Origin: JANQSS01 sp965249735
GTDB taxonomy: Bacteria > Bacteroidota > Bacteroidia > Chitinophagales > Saprospiraceae
Length of the DNA stretch: 64,000 nt
Assembly: GCA_965249735.1 (NCBI GenBank)
Contig: CBDFMS010000016.1
Location: 124,001 to 188,000 of the forward strand
Direction of reading: 5' to 3'
This document shows, one piece after another, positions 25,865 to 36,600 of this stretch. A program made the translations under genes and the position numbers. The notes below the pieces were generated by a model. The model was not told the DNA's origin, searched no databases, and saw nothing but the letters and a program-made list of their open reading frames with translations. The stretch's first letter is position 1. Every line of letters starts with the position of its first letter.

Positions 25865-28630
25865 ATGAAACAAGAAGAATTGAAAATCCGCCTTCTATCC
25901 ATTTTCACATTTATTCTCCTGATGCTGTGCTGCACAAGGAATGCGTACGCGACACACAATCGAGCCGGAGAGATCACCTATATACAAACCGGGGATCTCA
26001 CGATAATAGCGACTATAACCACCTATACGAAGGCTAGCAGTGAGCAGGCGGATCGCGACACACTCACTATTAATTGGGGGGATGGCACTTCAAGCCGACT
26101 GCCCAGAATCAATGGGAATGGGAACGGTCAATTCTTACCGGGAGACCTAAAATATAACATTTATGTAGGCGAACACACCTTTCCGGGTCGATCCACGTAC
26201 ACTTTATCCATGCGCGATCCAAATCGTATTGGTAATATCCTAAATATTAATAATTCAAATTCTATATCTGTCCAATTCTATATCGAAACGACCTTAACAC
26301 TCTTCAATCCTCAGTTTCAGGGTTACAATAATTCAGCCATTTTATTACAACCACCTGTGGATGAAGCATGTGTGCAACAACGGTTTATTCATAATCCAAA
26401 TGCATATGATATCGATGGGGATAGTTTATCATTTGAATTATTGACTCCACTGGAAGACGAGAATTTACCTGTCCCCAATTATGTATTTCCAAATGCCATT
26501 ACGCCAGGCCCCAACAACCAGATTTCATTCAATCAGGGAACCGGAGAATTCATATGGGAATCGCCTCAGCGAGTTGGTGAATATAATGTAGCCATACGAA
26601 TTAATGAATACCGTAATGGTTCACTGATTAACTCCATTATTCGCGATATGCAAATAAATGTCAAGGATTGTGATAATCGTCCCCCAGTCGTCATTACTGA
26701 TGACCGTGTTTGCGTCGTAGGTGGCGAAGATATTATTCTTGACGTTGAAGTTAACGATCCGGATATATTGCAACAAGTGAAACTAGAAGCATCAGGTGGG
26801 CCATTTCTGTTGGAATTTTCAGAGGCCCGCCTTGATGTTATGGAGGGATTTCAGCCAATTCCGTTATCTGGTCAATTCATTTGGAATACTACATGTCAAC
26901 ATATATCCGCTACTGATTATTCGGTCGTCTTCAAAGGCGAAGACAATTTTTTTACTAATTCCGACGAACCCACCGGCCTGGTTGATTTACATACATTGCG
27001 CGTACATATCAGTGGTCCTGCCCCACAAAATCTCGATGCTGTTTCCATAAATCAACAAATTCGATTGTCATGGGATTCACCATATGCCTGCGAAATTACA
27101 ATGAACGAATATTTTAGAGGATTTACGGTTTGGCGTTCGCTTGTTCCAACCGATGTTGATTTGGATACTTGTGGGACTGATTTGAACGACTACGGGTATG
27201 AACCCATACGTTTTCAAGTCAAAAATCTCGAGGATGACAAATACATTTTTATTGATGAAAATGTTGAGAAAGGAATCACCTATTGTTATCGTGTGACGGC
27301 TGAATTTGCCCTCCTGTCTCCCGGTCAGAATCCATACAACCGAGTGCAAAGCTTACCCTCCAATGAAATCTGTTTACAAGTCTCCCGTGACATTCCATTG
27401 ATCACGCATGTGACGGTTGATAATACGTCTAACTTATCCGGTCAACTAACAATTAGATGGGTTCCACCACTCGCTGCAGATCTTGACACCATTGAAAATC
27501 CGGGGCCATACCGTTACGCTCTTCTTCGATCGACAGGCATTGGGACTACGAATTTTGCCCCTGTCAGTGGAGCTTCGTTTGTTGCCAATGATTTTGAAGA
27601 ATTGACCCAAATAACGGAATTCATTGATTCCGGAATTAATACTGAATCTACCAGCTATACCTACGCCTTGGATTTTTATGCAACCGATTTAGACGCACCA
27701 TATGCTCGCAGTCAGTCTGCATCAAGTATATTTCTATCGTTGGTTGGTACAGACAGAAGATTATTATTAGACTGGAATTATCGAGTACCCTGGTTTATCA
27801 AGGATCACATTGTTTATCGGGAGAATATAAGTACCGGTTTGTTTGAAGAAATTGGATCAACTCCAAATCTTAGTTATCAGGATTTTCCGGTAGAAAATGA
27901 AATTGAACATTGTTATTATGTAAAATCTATCGGTTCATACGGACTTCGGGATGTTGAAGACCCGCTTGAAAATTTATCACAAATTAATTGTGCTATTCCG
28001 ATCGACTCTGTACCTCCTTGTCCTCCTATTTTAATTGTCAAAAATAATTGTACTCAATCCGCCGGAGAACCGGTAGATGATCTGGTCAATTTATTGACAT
28101 GGCATTTTAATACAGGAGAATGTATAGATTCATTTGATATCGCATTAATTGAAATTTATTTTATTTCCGGTATCACGAAAGATACTATTTTGCTTGTCAG
28201 CCTTGACGATGCCGATGCCCGATCATATGAACATGTAATAAATACAGATGACATTGGCTGCTACTACATTAGTGTAATAGACGTAAATAATAATATAAGT
28301 GATCCGTCCAACATTGGTTGTTCAGAATCTTGTCCAGAATACGAGTTACCCAACGTGTTTACACCAAACAATGACGGAGCAAATGATCTATTTACTCCCT
28401 ATCCCTATCGATTTATCAGTCGGGTGGATATGAAAATTTATACACGTTGGGGAACGCTCATATTTGAAACGACAGATCCAGATATAAACTGGGATGGGCG
28501 TGATCTCAACGGCAAAGAAGTAAATGAAGATATCTATTTCTATACGGCTCAGGTATTTACCGGTGGCTCCCTCACAGAATTTGTACAACAAAAAACGCTA
28601 CAGGGATTCATCACGCTAATACGTGAATAA
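25865..28630 (+). CDS. secreted gliding-type protein with T9SS type-B (CHU_C) domain
   Basis: The 921-residue protein has an N-terminal signal (about residues 8-29, ending YATH), a PKD/cadherin-like opening (LTINWGDGTSSRLPRI), and several fibronectin-III-like modules in the middle (DAVSINQQIRLSWDSPY, LTIRWVPPL). The C-terminal domain VFTPNNDGANDLFTPYPYRF...MKIYTRWGTLIFE...WDGRDLNGKEV is the gliding motility-associated type-B sorting domain. It is exported by T9SS and stays on or leaves the cell surface. The function beyond surface display is unknown. It stands alone between rfbD and ribE. Confidence 0.85.
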   Translation: MKQEELKIRLLSIFTFILLMLCCTRNAYATHNRAGEITYIQTGDLTIIATITTYTKASSEQADRDTLTINWGDGTSSRLPRINGNGNGQFLPGDLKYNIYVGEHTFPGRSTYTLSMRDPNRIGNILNINNSNSISVQFYIETTLTLFNPQFQGYNNSAILLQPPVDEACVQQRFIHNPNAYDIDGDSLSFELLTPLEDENLPVPNYVFPNAITPGPNNQISFNQGTGEFIWESPQRVGEYNVAIRINEYRNGSLINSIIRDMQINVKDCDNRPPVVITDDRVCVVGGEDIILDVEVNDPDILQQVKLEASGGPFLLEFSEARLDVMEGFQPIPLSGQFIWNTTCQHISATDYSVVFKGEDNFFTNSDEPTGLVDLHTLRVHISGPAPQNLDAVSINQQIRLSWDSPYACEITMNEYFRGFTVWRSLVPTDVDLDTCGTDLNDYGYEPIRFQVKNLEDDKYIFIDENVEKGITYCYRVTAEFALLSPGQNPYNRVQSLPSNEICLQVSRDIPLITHVTVDNTSNLSGQLTIRWVPPLAADLDTIENPGPYRYALLRSTGIGTTNFAPVSGASFVANDFEELTQITEFIDSGINTESTSYTYALDFYATDLDAPYARSQSASSIFLSLVGTDRRLLLDWNYRVPWFIKDHIVYRENISTGLFEEIGSTPNLSYQDFPVENEIEHCYYVKSIGSYGLRDVEDPLENLSQINCAIPIDSVPPCPPILIVKNNCTQSAGEPVDDLVNLLTWHFNTGECIDSFDIALIEIYFISGITKDTILLVSLDDADARSYEHVINTDDIGCYYISVIDVNNNISDPSNIGCSESCPEYELPNVFTPNNDGANDLFTPYPYRFISRVDMKIYTRWGTLIFETTDPDINWDGRDLNGKEVNEDIYFYTAQVFTGGSLTEFVQQKTLQGFITLIRE

Positions 28631-28676
28631 AGGTGTAGATACTAAAATTGACTATTGAGTTCAAAATTATTCGTAC

Positions 28677-29267
28677 ATGTTTACAGGAATTATTGAAACA
28701 GTTGGGACCATTGTTGATATTTGGAGTCAAGGTGGAAATAAAACTTTCGCAATTCAATCCGATATATCACACGACTTACATATCGACCAAAGTATAAGCC
28801 ACGAAGGTGTTTGCCTTACCGTCGAAAAGGTAAATGACAAATTACATGAAGTAACATTAATAAAAGAGACCTTAGATCGAAGCAATCTGGGCTGTCGGGA
28901 AATTGGTGATACAATAAACCTCGAGCGCTGTATCAAACTATCAGACAGGTTGGATGGTCATATGGTTCAGGGTCATGTTGACACGACAATTCATTGTATC
29001 AAAAAAATAGATCAACAGGGGAGTTGGGACTTTCATTTTTCTTTATCGCCTTCAGACATGCCTTTAGTCGTCATGAAAGGCTCCATTTGTATCAATGGAA
29101 TAAGCTTGACCATTTCCAGTCTCGACGAAAACTCATTGGGGGTCTCGATTATTCCTTTTACATTATTGCATACAACTATGTCAGATGTAAACGTTGGAGA
29201 TCATGTTAATGTGGAATTTGATATTTTGGGAAAATATGTACAACGCCAATTGAAAAACTACGAATAA
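28677..29267 (+). CDS. ribE: RibE, riboflavin synthase alpha chain
   Basis: The 196-residue protein begins MFTGIIETVGTI and has two lumazine-binding repeats, the second starting DGHMVQGHVDTT with SICINGISLTI. It converts two 6,7-dimethyl-8-ribityllumazine molecules to riboflavin. No FMN riboswitch is visible in the 46-base leader. A bidirectional terminator follows. Confidence 0.96.
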   Translation: MFTGIIETVGTIVDIWSQGGNKTFAIQSDISHDLHIDQSISHEGVCLTVEKVNDKLHEVTLIKETLDRSNLGCREIGDTINLERCIKLSDRLDGHMVQGHVDTTIHCIKKIDQQGSWDFHFSLSPSDMPLVVMKGSICINGISLTISSLDENSLGVSIIPFTLLHTTMSDVNVGDHVNVEFDILGKYVQRQLKNYE

Positions 29268-29300
29268 AAAAAAGCGGTGTGAAAATCACACCGCTTTTTT
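29266..29300. terminator. bidirectional terminator between ribE and rpoC
   Basis: A near-perfect hairpin, AAAAAAGCGGTGTGA pairing with TCACACCGCTTTTTT around a three-base loop, is flanked by A and T runs. It can stop both the ribE and the rpoBC transcripts. Confidence 0.92.
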
Positions 29301-29317
29301 AAATCATTTAATTTTTA

Positions 29318-32300
29318 TTATCCCATCATCATATCGTCGATTTCCTTTTCTTCCATTTCGAATTCAACATTATTAGTGACAATAAGATTGCCAAAATCAG
29401 ATAATCCCGATCCGGCAGGAATTAATTTACCTACAATAACATTTTCTTTCAATCCACGTAAGAGGTCTTTCTTAGCTCCAATAGCAGCAGTACTCAACAC
29501 TTTAGTGGTCTCCTGGAAAGATGCAGCTGAAATCCAACTTTCTGTTCCTAACGATGATTTCGTAATACCTTGAAGAATTGGCTTCGAAGTAGCTGGTATG
29601 GCATCACGATATTGTACTGTCGAAAGATCATTTCGTTTAAGATATGAATTCTCTTCCCGTAACTGTCTCAACGTAACTAGTTGACCAGGTCTTAGGTTTT
29701 GTGACTCTCCGGCTTCAACGATGAATTTTTTATCATATATCCAATCGTTAGTTGCAAGGAAATTATATTTCTCCACAGCTTCTCCTTCAAGGAAAGGCGT
29801 ATCGCCGGAATCTTCGATTTGTACCCGACGCATCATTTGACGTATAATTACTTCAATGTGCTTATCATTAATAGTAATTCCCTGTGACCGATAAACTTCC
29901 TGTACACCATTCACCAAATATTGCTGTACTGCGAAAGGTCCTTTTATCAAGAGAATATCAACAGGAGCGATTGCTCCATCAGACAGACGCATACCCGCCC
30001 TTACAAAGTCTCCTTCCTGAACGTGAATGTGTTTTGACAACCCGATCAGATATTTCTTCTTCTGTTCGGTGCGCTCGTCTTCCACGATGACTTCCTGGTT
30101 TCCTCTTTTTATTTTACCAAAAGATACGACACCATCAATTTCAGAGACAGTTGCAGGATTTGAAGGATTACGCGCTTCAAATAATTCTGTTACACGCGGC
30201 AAACCACCGGTAATATCCTGGACCCCTCCAAGTTTTCTTGGAATTTTAGCTATCGTTCCACCGGATTTTATTTCCTCTCCTTCTTCAACAGACAGGTAAG
30301 CTCCAACCGGGAGATTATAGACCTTCAACTCCTCACCATCAGCACTGATGATTTTAATCTTTGGAATTTTCTTTTTGTTCTTAGTTTCAATAATAACTTT
30401 TTCTGAATATCCGGTTTGATCATCACGTTCTAGTCGAAATGTTACGTTTTCCTCGACATTATCATAATGAATAAGACCTGAAAGTTCAGATATAATGACA
30501 CTATTAAATGGATCCCAAGAACAAATTAAATCACCTTTTTTAATTTTTTTCTTATCCTTCACCCCAATAATCGCACCATAAGGAACATGATTTGTTATTA
30601 ATATTTTTCCATTTTCAGGGTTAATGGTTTTCAATTCTCCGGATCTCGAAAGGACCACGTTATTTTTCTTGTCACCGGCAATCGGAATTGTTTTGACATT
30701 ATCAAATTCAACAACACCATCGAATTTTGCTCTTAATTCAGATTCCTGTTGCGTTACCGAAGCGATACCACCAACGTGGAATGTACGTAAAGTCAGCTGA
30801 GTCCCTGGTTCTCCAATAGACTGAGCAGCAATAATACCGACTGCATCACCTTGTTCAGCGAGTCGACCGGTCGCCAGGTTTTTACCATAACATTTCGCAC
30901 AAACTCCTCTTTTCGTTTCACATGTTAGTACACTACGTATGGTTACTTCTTCGATTCCAGACTGATCTATTGTGTTAGCCACGGCATGATCGATATATTC
31001 ACCCGTCCCTACGATAAGTTCCTCAGTCTCAGGATGGTAAACATCATGTAGTGCATAGCGTCCTTCAATTCGAGCGGAAAGTGGTTGAATGATCTTATCG
31101 CTGTCTTTCACAGCATCCGTATCAATTCCCCTGAGTGTGTGACAATCCTCATCCATAATCACAACATCTTGAGAAACATCCACAAGACGTCGGGTCAAGT
31201 AACCCGCATCCGCCGTTTTAAGGGCTGTATCCGCAAGTCCTTTTCGTGCACCGTGCGTCGAAATAAAGTATTCAAGAACCGACAATCCATCAACAAAATT
31301 CGACAGAATTGGGTTCTCAATGATCGCTCCACCCGTATCTCCGGATTTTCTAGGTTTGGCCATTAATCCTCTTAATCCACACAGCTGCTTGATCTGTTGT
31401 TTAGATCCACGAGCACCTGAGTCCAACATCATATAAACCGAATTAAATCCTTGTTTGTGCTCGGCTAATTCAGCCATTAAATTATCCGTAATCATGTTAT
31501 CGGCAAATGTCCACTTATCAATGATCTGATTGTATCGTTCATTGAATGTGATCAATCCCATATTATAATTCTCCCACACCTCGTCTACTTCTTCCTGTGC
31601 ATCTTTTAATACCTTTTGCTTCACAGTGGGTGAAATCAAATCTCCAAGATTAAAGGACAACCCTCCTTTAAATGACCAATAAAATCCCTTTTCTTTAATG
31701 TCGTCTAGAAATTTCGCTGTTACGTGAAAATCAGTTCGTGTAATGATATCACTGATAACTTTTTTCAAGTTTTTCTTTGTCAAGAGCACATTGACATAAG
31801 GAACTCCTTCAGGCACTGATTCGTTGAAAATGACCTTTCCGGCAGTTGTCTCGATGATTTGAGAAACCAGCTCTCCTTCTCCATTTTCCTGATCAACCCG
31901 GACTTTTACGATGGCATGTAAGTCGAGTTGCTTTTCATTATAAGCAATTCGCACTTCCTCAGGAGAATAGAATGTACGTCCTTCTCCTTTCACCTTTAGC
32001 GACTTGGTTGAGCGCAGTTCTTTACTTAAATAATAAAGACCTAATACCATATCCTGAGAAGGCAGTGTTATCGGGCTACCGTCCTGTGGATTCAACATAT
32101 TGTGTGCTGACAACATCAGTACTTGCGCCTCTAAAATTGCCGCATGACTCAATGGAACATGCACAGCCATTTGGTCACCATCGAAATCCGCATTAAACGC
32201 ACCGCAGACAAGAGGATGCAATTGAATCGCTTTTCCCTCAACAAGTCTTGGTTGAAATGCCTGGATGGATAATCTGTGCAACGTCGGAGCCCGGTTTAAC

Positions 32301-33610
32301 ATGACCGGATGACCTTTCAATATATTTTCCAGGATTTCCCAAATAACAGGTTCCTTTCTATCAACAAGTTTCTTTGCTGATTTAACCGTCTTGACAATCC
32401 CCCGCTCGATTAATTTTCGAATGACAAACGGCTTAAATAATTCCGCCGCCATTCCTTTTGGTAAACCGCACTCATGTAATTTAAGTGTAGGCCCAACGAC
32501 AATAACAGATCGTCCGGAATAATCAACACGCTTTCCTAACAAATTCTGACGGAATCGACCTTGTTTACCTTTTAAAATATCGGATAAGGATTTTAACGGT
32601 CGTCCACCTTCTGCTTTAACGGCATTGGATTTTCTGGAATTATCAAATAATGAATCAACTGCTTCCTGCAGCATTCGTTTTTCGTTTCGCAGGATGACTT
32701 CAGGTGCTTTAATTTCCAACAATCGCTTTAGTCGATTATTTCGAATGATTACTCTTCTGTATAGATCATTTAAATCAGAACTGGCAAAACGCCCTCCATC
32801 AAGTGGCACCAATGGTCGTAATTCCGGTGGAATAATTGGTACATATTGTATAATAGTCCATTCCGGTTTATTTTCTATTCGAGTCTGACCATCTCTGAAT
32901 GATTCGACAACGCGCAAACGTTTTAACGCCTCTGATTTTCGCTGCTGACTTGTCTCTGTTGCGGCCTGGTGACGTAATTGAAATGATAATTCATCCAATT
33001 GTAATCGCTCCAATAAATCTCGTACTGCTTCTGCACCCATTTTTGCCATGAATTTATCAGGATGATCATCCGGCAAGTTCTGGTTTTCGGCAGGCAATGT
33101 ATCGAGGACCTCAAAATACTCTTCTTCAGTCAATAAGTCGAGTTTTGAAACGCCATCCGCTTCTTTCACACCCGGTTGAATGACAACAAAGCGTTCATAA
33201 TATATTATTGATTCTAGTTTTTTAGAAGCAATTCCCAATAGATATCCAATCTTGTTAGGTAAAGATTTAAAAAACCAAATATGAACAACAGGCACAACCA
33301 ATTTGATGTGTCCCATGCGTTCGCGTCTTACTTTTTTCTCAGTCACTTCTACACCACAGCGATCGCAAACGATTCCTTTGTATCGAATTCTTTTATATTT
33401 TCCACAAGCACATTCAAAATCTTTAACCGGCCCAAATATCCGTTCACAAAACAACCCATCACGTTCCGGTTTATATGATCGGTAATTAATTGTCTCTGGC
33501 TTCAACACTTCTCCAAAGCTGCGTTCCAGAATATCATCCGGCGAGCAGAGACTAATTGTAATTCCGTCAAAAGCTTGTGTTTGAATATTGCTCTTTTTCT
33601 TAAAAGGCAT
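29318..33610 (-). CDS. rpoC: RpoC, RNA polymerase beta' subunit
   Basis: The 1430-residue protein has the N-terminal zinc site CACGKYKRIRYKGIVCDRCGVEV, the catalytic Mg site NADFDGDQMAVH, the second zinc region CETKRGVCAKCYG, and the trigger-loop/bridge text AAQSIGEPGTQLTLRTFHVGG. It is the last gene of the secE-nusG-rplKAJL-rpoBC block, 64 bases after rpoB. Confidence 0.99.
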   Translation of the reverse strand: MPFKKKSNIQTQAFDGITISLCSPDDILERSFGEVLKPETINYRSYKPERDGLFCERIFGPVKDFECACGKYKRIRYKGIVCDRCGVEVTEKKVRRERMGHIKLVVPVVHIWFFKSLPNKIGYLLGIASKKLESIIYYERFVVIQPGVKEADGVSKLDLLTEEEYFEVLDTLPAENQNLPDDHPDKFMAKMGAEAVRDLLERLQLDELSFQLRHQAATETSQQRKSEALKRLRVVESFRDGQTRIENKPEWTIIQYVPIIPPELRPLVPLDGGRFASSDLNDLYRRVIIRNNRLKRLLEIKAPEVILRNEKRMLQEAVDSLFDNSRKSNAVKAEGGRPLKSLSDILKGKQGRFRQNLLGKRVDYSGRSVIVVGPTLKLHECGLPKGMAAELFKPFVIRKLIERGIVKTVKSAKKLVDRKEPVIWEILENILKGHPVMLNRAPTLHRLSIQAFQPRLVEGKAIQLHPLVCGAFNADFDGDQMAVHVPLSHAAILEAQVLMLSAHNMLNPQDGSPITLPSQDMVLGLYYLSKELRSTKSLKVKGEGRTFYSPEEVRIAYNEKQLDLHAIVKVRVDQENGEGELVSQIIETTAGKVIFNESVPEGVPYVNVLLTKKNLKKVISDIITRTDFHVTAKFLDDIKEKGFYWSFKGGLSFNLGDLISPTVKQKVLKDAQEEVDEVWENYNMGLITFNERYNQIIDKWTFADNMITDNLMAELAEHKQGFNSVYMMLDSGARGSKQQIKQLCGLRGLMAKPRKSGDTGGAIIENPILSNFVDGLSVLEYFISTHGARKGLADTALKTADAGYLTRRLVDVSQDVVIMDEDCHTLRGIDTDAVKDSDKIIQPLSARIEGRYALHDVYHPETEELIVGTGEYIDHAVANTIDQSGIEEVTIRSVLTCETKRGVCAKCYGKNLATGRLAEQGDAVGIIAAQSIGEPGTQLTLRTFHVGGIASVTQQESELRAKFDGVVEFDNVKTIPIAGDKKNNVVLSRSGELKTINPENGKILITNHVPYGAIIGVKDKKKIKKGDLICSWDPFNSVIISELSGLIHYDNVEENVTFRLERDDQTGYSEKVIIETKNKKKIPKIKIISADGEELKVYNLPVGAYLSVEEGEEIKSGGTIAKIPRKLGGVQDITGGLPRVTELFEARNPSNPATVSEIDGVVSFGKIKRGNQEVIVEDERTEQKKKYLIGLSKHIHVQEGDFVRAGMRLSDGAIAPVDILLIKGPFAVQQYLVNGVQEVYRSQGITINDKHIEVIIRQMMRRVQIEDSGDTPFLEGEAVEKYNFLATNDWIYDKKFIVEAGESQNLRPGQLVTLRQLREENSYLKRNDLSTVQYRDAIPATSKPILQGITKSSLGTESWISAASFQETTKVLSTAAIGAKKDLLRGLKENVIVGKLIPAGSGLSDFGNLIVTNNVEFEMEEKEIDDMMMG

Positions 33611-33674
33611 AATTTATTGAATTATTACAAGAGTGAATTAATGGAATATTCTTAGTAAAAAAGATAATTCTGTT

Positions 33675-36600
33675 CTAATCAAATTTTACATCTAATGCTA
33701 GCCCTCTCAATTCATGAATCAATACATTAAATGATTCAGGAATATTAGGTTCCGGTAAATTATTTCCTTTAACGATAGCTTCGTAAGCTTTTGCTCTTCC
33801 AATAATATCGTCAGATTTTATTGTCAGCAATTCACGTAAAATATTACTGGCTCCAAAAGCCTCAAGCGCCCAAACCTCCATCTCTCCAAATCGTTGACCT
33901 CCAAATTGGGCTTTACCACCAAGTGGTTGTTGCGTAATAAGTGAATATGGTCCGATTGAACGTGCATGCATTTTATCATCAACCATGTGAGATAATTTCA
34001 GCATATAGATTACACCAACCGTTGCCTGCTGATGAAACCGATCTCCGGTTTCACCATCATATAGATAGGTCTGACCCAATTGAGGCAATTCAGCTTTATC
34101 GATATAATTTTCAATATCAACTTGTGTCGCACCATCAAATATTGGTGTGGCAAATTTGATCCCCAGTTTTTCACCGGCCCAGCCCAGAACGGTCTCAAAG
34201 ATTTGACCGAGATTCATCCGCGATGGTACACCGAGTGGATTCAATACGATATCCACCGGAGTTCCGTCATCGAGGAAAGGCATATCCTCTTGTCGGACGA
34301 TGCGGGAAACGATCCCTTTATTTCCATGACGACCAGCTAATTTGTCACCAACTTTTAGTTTTCGCTTTTTAGCAAGATAAACTTTAGCCAATTTCAATAC
34401 ACCTGCCGGAAGTTCATCACCAATATTGATATTAAATTTCTCACGCTTGTATCGTCCTCGTTCCTCATTCACCTTAATGGTATAATTATGGAGTAAACGC
34501 GCGATCAATTTATTGATATTAGCGTCCTTGACCCAGCTCGAGTAATCGACTACTGAATAGTCTATACTCTTCAGTACACGCTGTGAAAAACGCGTTCCTT
34601 TCGGTATTAATTCTTCATTATAAACACTTTGGATACCTTGTGATACGCGACCTTTTAACAAGACGAGTAATTTATCGACTACGGTGGTTTTGAACTCATT
34701 TAAAACCACGGCATGACGATCATCCAATTGTTTGATCAATTCTTTTTCTTTCTCCTTTTGTACTTTGTCTTTTTTGGCTCGAGCAAATAATTGTTTATTA
34801 ATTATTATACCATTTGTTGAAGGAGGTGCTTTCATTGAAGCATCTTTTACATCACCAGCCTTATCTCCAAAAATTGCCCTGAGTAGTTTCTCTTCCGGCG
34901 TTGGATCGGACTCTCCTTTTGGTGTAATTTTCCCAATGAGGATATCGCCTTCTTTAATCCAGGCTCCGACACGTATAATTCCATGTTCGTCCAGATCTTT
35001 TGTTGCCTCTTCGCTTACGTTTGGAATATCATTTGTCAATTCCTCCTCACCCAATTTCGTATCGCGAACATCCATTTCAAAATGCTCAATGTGAATTGAT
35101 GTAAAGACATCTTCACGTACAACGCGTTCGCTTAGTACAATGGCATCTTCAAAGTTGTATCCTTTCCATGGCATAAAGGCCACTTTTAGGTTTTGTCCCA
35201 ACGCCAATTCTCCTTTATCAGTTGCGTAACCATCGCATAAAATCTGGCCTCTAACTACCCTTGTTCCTTTTTTGACAATAGGTTTTAGGTTGATGCAAGT
35301 ACCTTGATTCGTACGCTGAAATTTGGTAAGATTATACGTAACCTTATTTGATTCAAAGGTTACGAGTTGTTCTTCATCAGTTCGGTCATATTTGATAATG
35401 ATTTTATTTGCGTCGACGTACTCCACTATTCCCTCGCCTTCTGCATTGATCAACATCCGTGAGTCTCGAGCCACTTTTCCTTCAAGCCCTGTTCCTACGA
35501 TCGGAGATTTTGGTCTCACGAGTGGCACAGCCTGACGCTGCATATTAGAACCCATGAGTGCCCTGTTGGCATCATCATTCTCTAAGAATGGAATAAGCGA
35601 CGCAGAAACTCCGACGATCTGATTTGGAGCTACGTCCATGTATTCAATTTCCGGAGGAGATAATACAGGAAAATCCCCATGTTCACGACATTTAATCCGA
35701 TCGCTCATGAAGTTGCCTTTATCATCTACCGGAGAATTTGCCTGAGCAATTTTCTTGAAATCTTCTCCTTCTGCTGACAAGTATTCAGGGCCTGATTTTA
35801 AATCTACTTTCCCACTTTTTACATTTCTATATGGTGTTTCAAGGAAGCCCATTTTATTGACTTTCGCATGTACACAAAGTGTTGATATCAATCCAATATT
35901 CGGTCCCTCAGGTGTTTCAATGGTACAAAGACGACCATAATGTGAGTAGTGTACATCACGCACCTCAAATCCTGCGCGCTCTCTTGATAATCCACCAGGT
36001 CCGAGAGCTGAAATTCTACGTTTATGTGTTATTTCAGAAAGTGGATTTGTTTGATCAAGGAACTGTGATAATTGGTTTGTTCCAAAAAATGAATTAATAA
36101 CCGAAGAAAGTGTTCTCGCATTAATCAAATCCACAGGTGTAAATACCTCATTATCCCGCACATTCATTCGCTCCCGAATTGTACGCGCCATACGAGCCAG
36201 TCCAACCCCAAATTGAGCATAAAGTTGTTCTCCTACGGTTCTAACACGTCTATTGCTAAGGTGATCGATATCGTCTAATTCAGCCTTTTGATTTACCAGG
36301 CGAATTAAATAATTGACAATACTGATAATGTCTTCTTTGGTGAGAACGAGTAACTCAGGATCAATAGTTAGATTTAATTTCCTATTGATTTTATATCGCC
36401 CGACTTCACCCAAATTATATCTCCTATCGGAGAAAAACAATTTATCAATAATTCCACGTGCTGTTTCTTCATCAGGTGGATCTGATCCACGCAGCTGTCT
36501 ATAGATATATTGAACAGCTTCCATTTCAGAACTTGAAGGATCCTTATGCAGTGTATTGTAAATAATGGAATAATCTTCCTTTACATCTTCTTTCTGCAAA